A stretch of 64,000 nucleotides of DNA from Microcoleus asticus IPMA8. Lineage in GTDB: Bacteria; Cyanobacteriota; Cyanobacteriia; Cyanobacteriales; Microcoleaceae. The stretch spans positions 18,349-82,348 of the forward strand of contig NZ_SRRZ01000015.1 of the NCBI RefSeq assembly GCF_013179805.1, written 5' to 3'. The translations under genes and the position numbers were made by a program. How positions within the stretch are numbered: position 1 is the first letter of the stretch; every line of letters begins with the position of its first letter. Below are positions 61,271 to 64,000 of the stretch, piece after piece. Under the pieces are notes generated by a model. That model ran no database searches. It had not been told where the DNA came from and saw only the letters and a list, made by a program, of their open reading frames with translations.

Positions 61271-62431
61271 TTAGTGTAACGGGCCGGCCGCGATGACTTT
61301 GGCGATCGCATCGGTGACATCAGTTGGCCGTTCATCAGCCAATTGTTCGTACCACTGTTCTGTTACCTGCGGATCTTTACCGTGTATTTGTTCTGCGCGC
61401 TGTCGGGCTTTTTCTACAACTGCATTGGCCCGCTGTTTGCGCTCTGTTTCGTAACGTTTTAGCGCGTATTCTACGCCCAAATTCGTACTCAAAAGGTAGT
61501 TGCTCAGTACCAGCCCATCTTCCATCGCCTGACAGCCGCCTTGTCCGAGATCCGGGCAGGTGGCGTGGGCGGAATCTCCCAGCAAAGCAACTTTACCGCG
61601 AACGAAGCGGTCGATCGGCCCTACGTCGTGAATTTCCGGCCGCGCCACTGCACCCGGATCGAACCTGTCTATCAGCAATTGCACGGGCTCGGCCCAGCCT
61701 TGAAAGTGTTCTTTAAGTTCGGCTTTGTATTTGTCGGGATTGGCGGGAGTGCCTTTGGGTAAGGGAACATCTAAGAAAAAATAAAATCGATCGCCCGCTA
61801 CCGGCATCATTGACGCCCGTTTGTGATCGCCGACATAAATCGCCCAAGTGTTTTTCGGCGCCAGTTCTTCCGCAGCGGGAACTAACCCGTTCCAGTTGAT
61901 ATAGCCGCCGTATTTCGGCTCTACTTCGCGACCCAATATATATGTACGCAAAATCGATCGCACGCCGTCAGCAGCCACTAACAAATCGCCCCGCGCTTTG
62001 TCTCCGTTTTCAAAGATTGCTGTTACTCCGGTTTCGTCTTCTTCTACAGAAACACACTTGCGATCGAGCTTGACTTCTCCCTTAAATCCTGCTAGCAACA
62101 TATTTTGCAAATCTCGGCGGGCAACCGGATAGGGGCGCTGACCGACTTGTTGAATTAGCGGCATTAAATCGATGTCATTCAGGAGTTCGCCGGTTTTGGT
62201 GCGGTATTCCATTCGCTCCATTTGCCCGCCAATTTTTGCCATCTTTTCGCCTAAACCGAGTCTGTTGAGAACTTTGACCCCGTTCGACCACAGGGAGATT
62301 CCTGCTCCTGCGGGGCGCAGTTCTTTAACGCGATCGTAAATTTCAACTTGATAGCCCGCTTGTTCGAGGGCTATGCCCGCAGTTAAGCCGCCAATTCCCG
62401 CACCGATGATGACAACTTTCAAGTCGTGCAT
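61271..62431 (-). CDS. hpxO: FAD-dependent urate hydroxylase
   Basis: This is a 386-aa class A flavoprotein monooxygenase that oxidises urate to 5-hydroxyisourate. It shows the FAD motif VVIIGAGIGGLTAGIAL, the DG motif LVAADGVRSILR and the GD motif VALLGDSAHATCPDLGQGG. The block YGGYINWNGLVP resembles the HpxO segment that carries the active-site arginine. The start follows AGGAGAAACAG. The adjacent uraH and uraD, which remove its unstable product, support the assignment over other salicylate-hydroxylase-like enzymes. No urate oxidase of another type is in the window. Confidence 0.92.
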   Translation of the reverse strand: MHDLKVVIIGAGIGGLTAGIALEQAGYQVEIYDRVKELRPAGAGISLWSNGVKVLNRLGLGEKMAKIGGQMERMEYRTKTGELLNDIDLMPLIQQVGQRPYPVARRDLQNMLLAGFKGEVKLDRKCVSVEEDETGVTAIFENGDKARGDLLVAADGVRSILRTYILGREVEPKYGGYINWNGLVPAAEELAPKNTWAIYVGDHKRASMMPVAGDRFYFFLDVPLPKGTPANPDKYKAELKEHFQGWAEPVQLLIDRFDPGAVARPEIHDVGPIDRFVRGKVALLGDSAHATCPDLGQGGCQAMEDGLVLSNYLLSTNLGVEYALKRYETERKQRANAVVEKARQRAEQIHGKDPQVTEQWYEQLADERPTDVTDAIAKVIAAGPLH

Positions 62432-62624
62432 TCTCTGTTTCTCCTGCTGAATGACATCTTATTTCCAGAATTGATAACAGTTAAATAACTATTGTTTCCG
62501 GTCTGCCCTAGTTGTGAAACTCACTATCTTTTATAATACCAAAATTGCGGTTTTTACTGTATCGTAAATTACTAATTTATGCGGTTTTAGACAATTGCGA
62601 TCGGCTTTGGTGTGGCATATCCCC

Positions 62625-62653
62625 GTAGGGACAAGGCATTGCCGTGTCCCTAC
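62625..62653. repeat. GTAGGGACAAGGCA palindrome, copy 6
   Basis: This is a 29-bp palindrome with one mismatched arm position (arms GTAGGGACAAGGCA and TGCCGTGTCCCTAC), 10 bp from the glycosyltransferase stop. The rest of 62432-62663 is AT-rich and holds the hpxO promoter. Confidence 0.85.
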
Positions 62654-62663
62654 TGTGGGTATC

Positions 62664-63887
62664 TTACTCAGCTATAAATTTTGTTAACTCGCCGAGATTG
62701 TGCTGAATCGCATTTGTTCCGCGAATATGAGACAAGGGAGAACCTCCGTACAAAAAGCTATTCAAACTAACTTGATAATTTTGCTGAACTGCTAAATCTA
62801 GCCACAAATTGTTAATCGCATCTCCCGGCTTGTAGTCTGGAATGTTGTGCTGATAGTAAGGAAAACTGTCTATACAAGTATTGAAAAAGTTCTTGCGCCC
62901 GCAATGCTTTAAATACTGATATCGCGGTTTGAATTCTGTTTGATGTTCCAATACTGTATATATAGTATCTGCGAGAGATTCCGGGTCAAATTTGGCGTAA
63001 AGACCCGCACCTTCCGGGAAAACTGGCGAGTTTCCTCTGGCGTATTGGTTGAATTCTTCAAAACAAATTACTGGTACGTTGCAACTCATGGCTTCGGTAA
63101 TTCCCCGGTTTTTTCCTTCGAGAAGGGAACCGAGGACGAATGCTTGTGATCGCGAATAATATGTGGGGATTTCGCTGTAGTAGTCAACTCTCGGCACTAA
63201 GTTAATGTAGTCGGAGGGATTTGTTAAAATTTCCTCGACTTGTCGCCATTCTTTTAATGCGTACTCGTCGAGAGTTTTCAGGTTGCTAGCATCAAATTCG
63301 TGGCCGCTGACTACTGTTAATTTTATCGGTTTTTGCGGATATTTTTGGCGGTAAACTTTTAAGGCTTTCGCAATAATTGGCAAATTTTTTTCTTCGGAAA
63401 TTCGGGCGACGGCTAACAAGTCGATGTCTTTGGCGGGGACGTTGCGCGGGGAAATTAAGTATTCGTTAATGAAGTCGGTGTCTTGTAGGGGTATGATTGG
63501 TTTGTGGGCGCGATCGACATAAGTTTCGCGAAACCACTTATCTCGCTGCGGGTTTTTGTATAAACTCGAATAGGCATCAGCTATGGGGGCCCAGGAATAG
63601 GAGATTCCCGGGGAATAGGCGAAGGATAAAAATACTGAGGAAAGTTGGGGAAATAGTTTGTTGATGAGTTCGACTGCTTCGCTGAAATAAATTCCTTTGA
63701 TGAAACGCCCTTCGTAAAACAGTGGGGGAAGCAAGACGTAGAAACTGACGGTATCGAAGCGGTGGGGTTGGTCTTCAAATATCTCCCAGGTAAAGGCGTC
63801 TAAGTCTGCATAAATTTCGGCGATTGGTTTGTTGATGTGGGGGTTGCGTAAATATGGTTTTTGTCGATCGTAGTTTCCGCGTACCAT
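62664..63887 (-). CDS. Glycosyltransferase family 4
   Basis: This is a 407-aa GT-B fold glycosyltransferase. The C-terminal donor-binding half shows DIDLLAVARISEEKNLPIIAKAL, YYSRSQAFVLGSLLEGKNRG and ITEAMSCNVPVICFEE, the E-x7-E type motif of GT4 enzymes. The N-terminal half is less typical (DTVSFYVLLPPLFYEGRFIKG). Acceptor and donor sugars are unknown. The gene is unrelated to the purine genes beside it and marks the right border of that island. A divergent gene seems to start 87 bp upstream. Confidence 0.85.
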   Translation of the reverse strand: MVRGNYDRQKPYLRNPHINKPIAEIYADLDAFTWEIFEDQPHRFDTVSFYVLLPPLFYEGRFIKGIYFSEAVELINKLFPQLSSVFLSFAYSPGISYSWAPIADAYSSLYKNPQRDKWFRETYVDRAHKPIIPLQDTDFINEYLISPRNVPAKDIDLLAVARISEEKNLPIIAKALKVYRQKYPQKPIKLTVVSGHEFDASNLKTLDEYALKEWRQVEEILTNPSDYINLVPRVDYYSEIPTYYSRSQAFVLGSLLEGKNRGITEAMSCNVPVICFEEFNQYARGNSPVFPEGAGLYAKFDPESLADTIYTVLEHQTEFKPRYQYLKHCGRKNFFNTCIDSFPYYQHNIPDYKPGDAINNLWLDLAVQQNYQVSLNSFLYGGSPLSHIRGTNAIQHNLGELTKFIAE

Positions 63888-63973
63888 AGAAGTTTTTTGG
63901 TATTATTAGACATCTCCAAAATAGTAACATTTTGTGGTACAAGAAGATCGTAAAGCTTTTTTGAGACAGAAAC

Positions 63974-64000
63974 ATGAGCGACATCCTGAATCATATTGAA
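63974..64000 (+). CDS. Possible 5' end of a divergent gene, truncated by the window
   Basis: An ATG at 63974 opens a frame MSDILNHIE that runs to the window edge. The upstream GAGACAGAAAC is only a weak ribosome-binding site. Nine codons do not allow an identification. Confidence 0.3.

Overview
The window is chromosomal DNA of a cyanobacterium, most likely a filamentous Oscillatoriales member of the Microcoleus/Oscillatoria type. The evidence is frequent HIP1 octamers (GCGATCGC), a pilMNOQ operon, the cyanobacterial families DUF3593 and DUF1816, large multi-domain Ser/Thr and histidine kinases, and many 7-bp tandem repeat arrays (TTTTAGA, GAAGGTA) and AAACCCGGTTTCT palindromes between genes. 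The genus is inferred. No tRNA, rRNA, CRISPR array, prophage or complete insertion sequence was seen.

Layout. 1-11.3 kb: 3' part of an unsplit dnaE, a WD40 Ser/Thr kinase, DUF3593, an apparently circularly permuted GHKL ATPase, a pentapeptide-repeat protein, an alpha/beta hydrolase carrying an in-frame repeat insertion, and gatA. 11.3-22.6 kb: an IS630-type HTH fragment, a beta-lactamase-like serine hydrolase, a second alpha/beta hydrolase, DUF1816, rlmB, mrnC, a STAS protein, carA, a retropepsin-like protease and trpD. 23.5-32.3 kb: two convergent sensor kinases (993 and 1823 aa) with similar histidine kinase cores. 32.3-38.1 kb: a sensor-kinase relic, a flavoprotein gene behind a good Fur box, a pyridine nucleotide-disulfide oxidoreductase-fold protein without the redox cysteines, and hup-cobD. 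38.8-44.8 kb: pilM-pilN-pilO-pilQ on the minus strand. 45.2-49.8 kb: a sugar-type solute-binding lipoprotein, a Uma2 protein, folC and a solitary M.HaeIII-like cytosine methyltransferase.

49.9-62.4 kb is the most interesting part: a purine (urate) catabolic island. hpxO (urate to 5-hydroxyisourate), uraH (to OHCU), uraD (to S-allantoin), puuE (to allantoate) and allC (allantoate hydrolysis) form a continuous pathway. They stand with an allophanate-hydrolase-like/GGCT protein, an FCD-type GntR regulator, an outer-membrane porin and an NMT1/SsuA-type ABC importer. A palindrome of the form TTGTATAC-N-GTATRCAA lies in the divergent allC promoter, and related copies lie in the divergent promoter of the transporter. 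This suggests one GntR regulon joining import to catabolism. A Rieske-oxygenase relic (possibly HpxD-like) and a 51-aa small ORF with a good ribosome-binding site lie in the same island, which is also marked by a 27-29 bp palindrome family.

The right end holds a family 4 glycosyltransferase and the first codons of a possible divergent gene.
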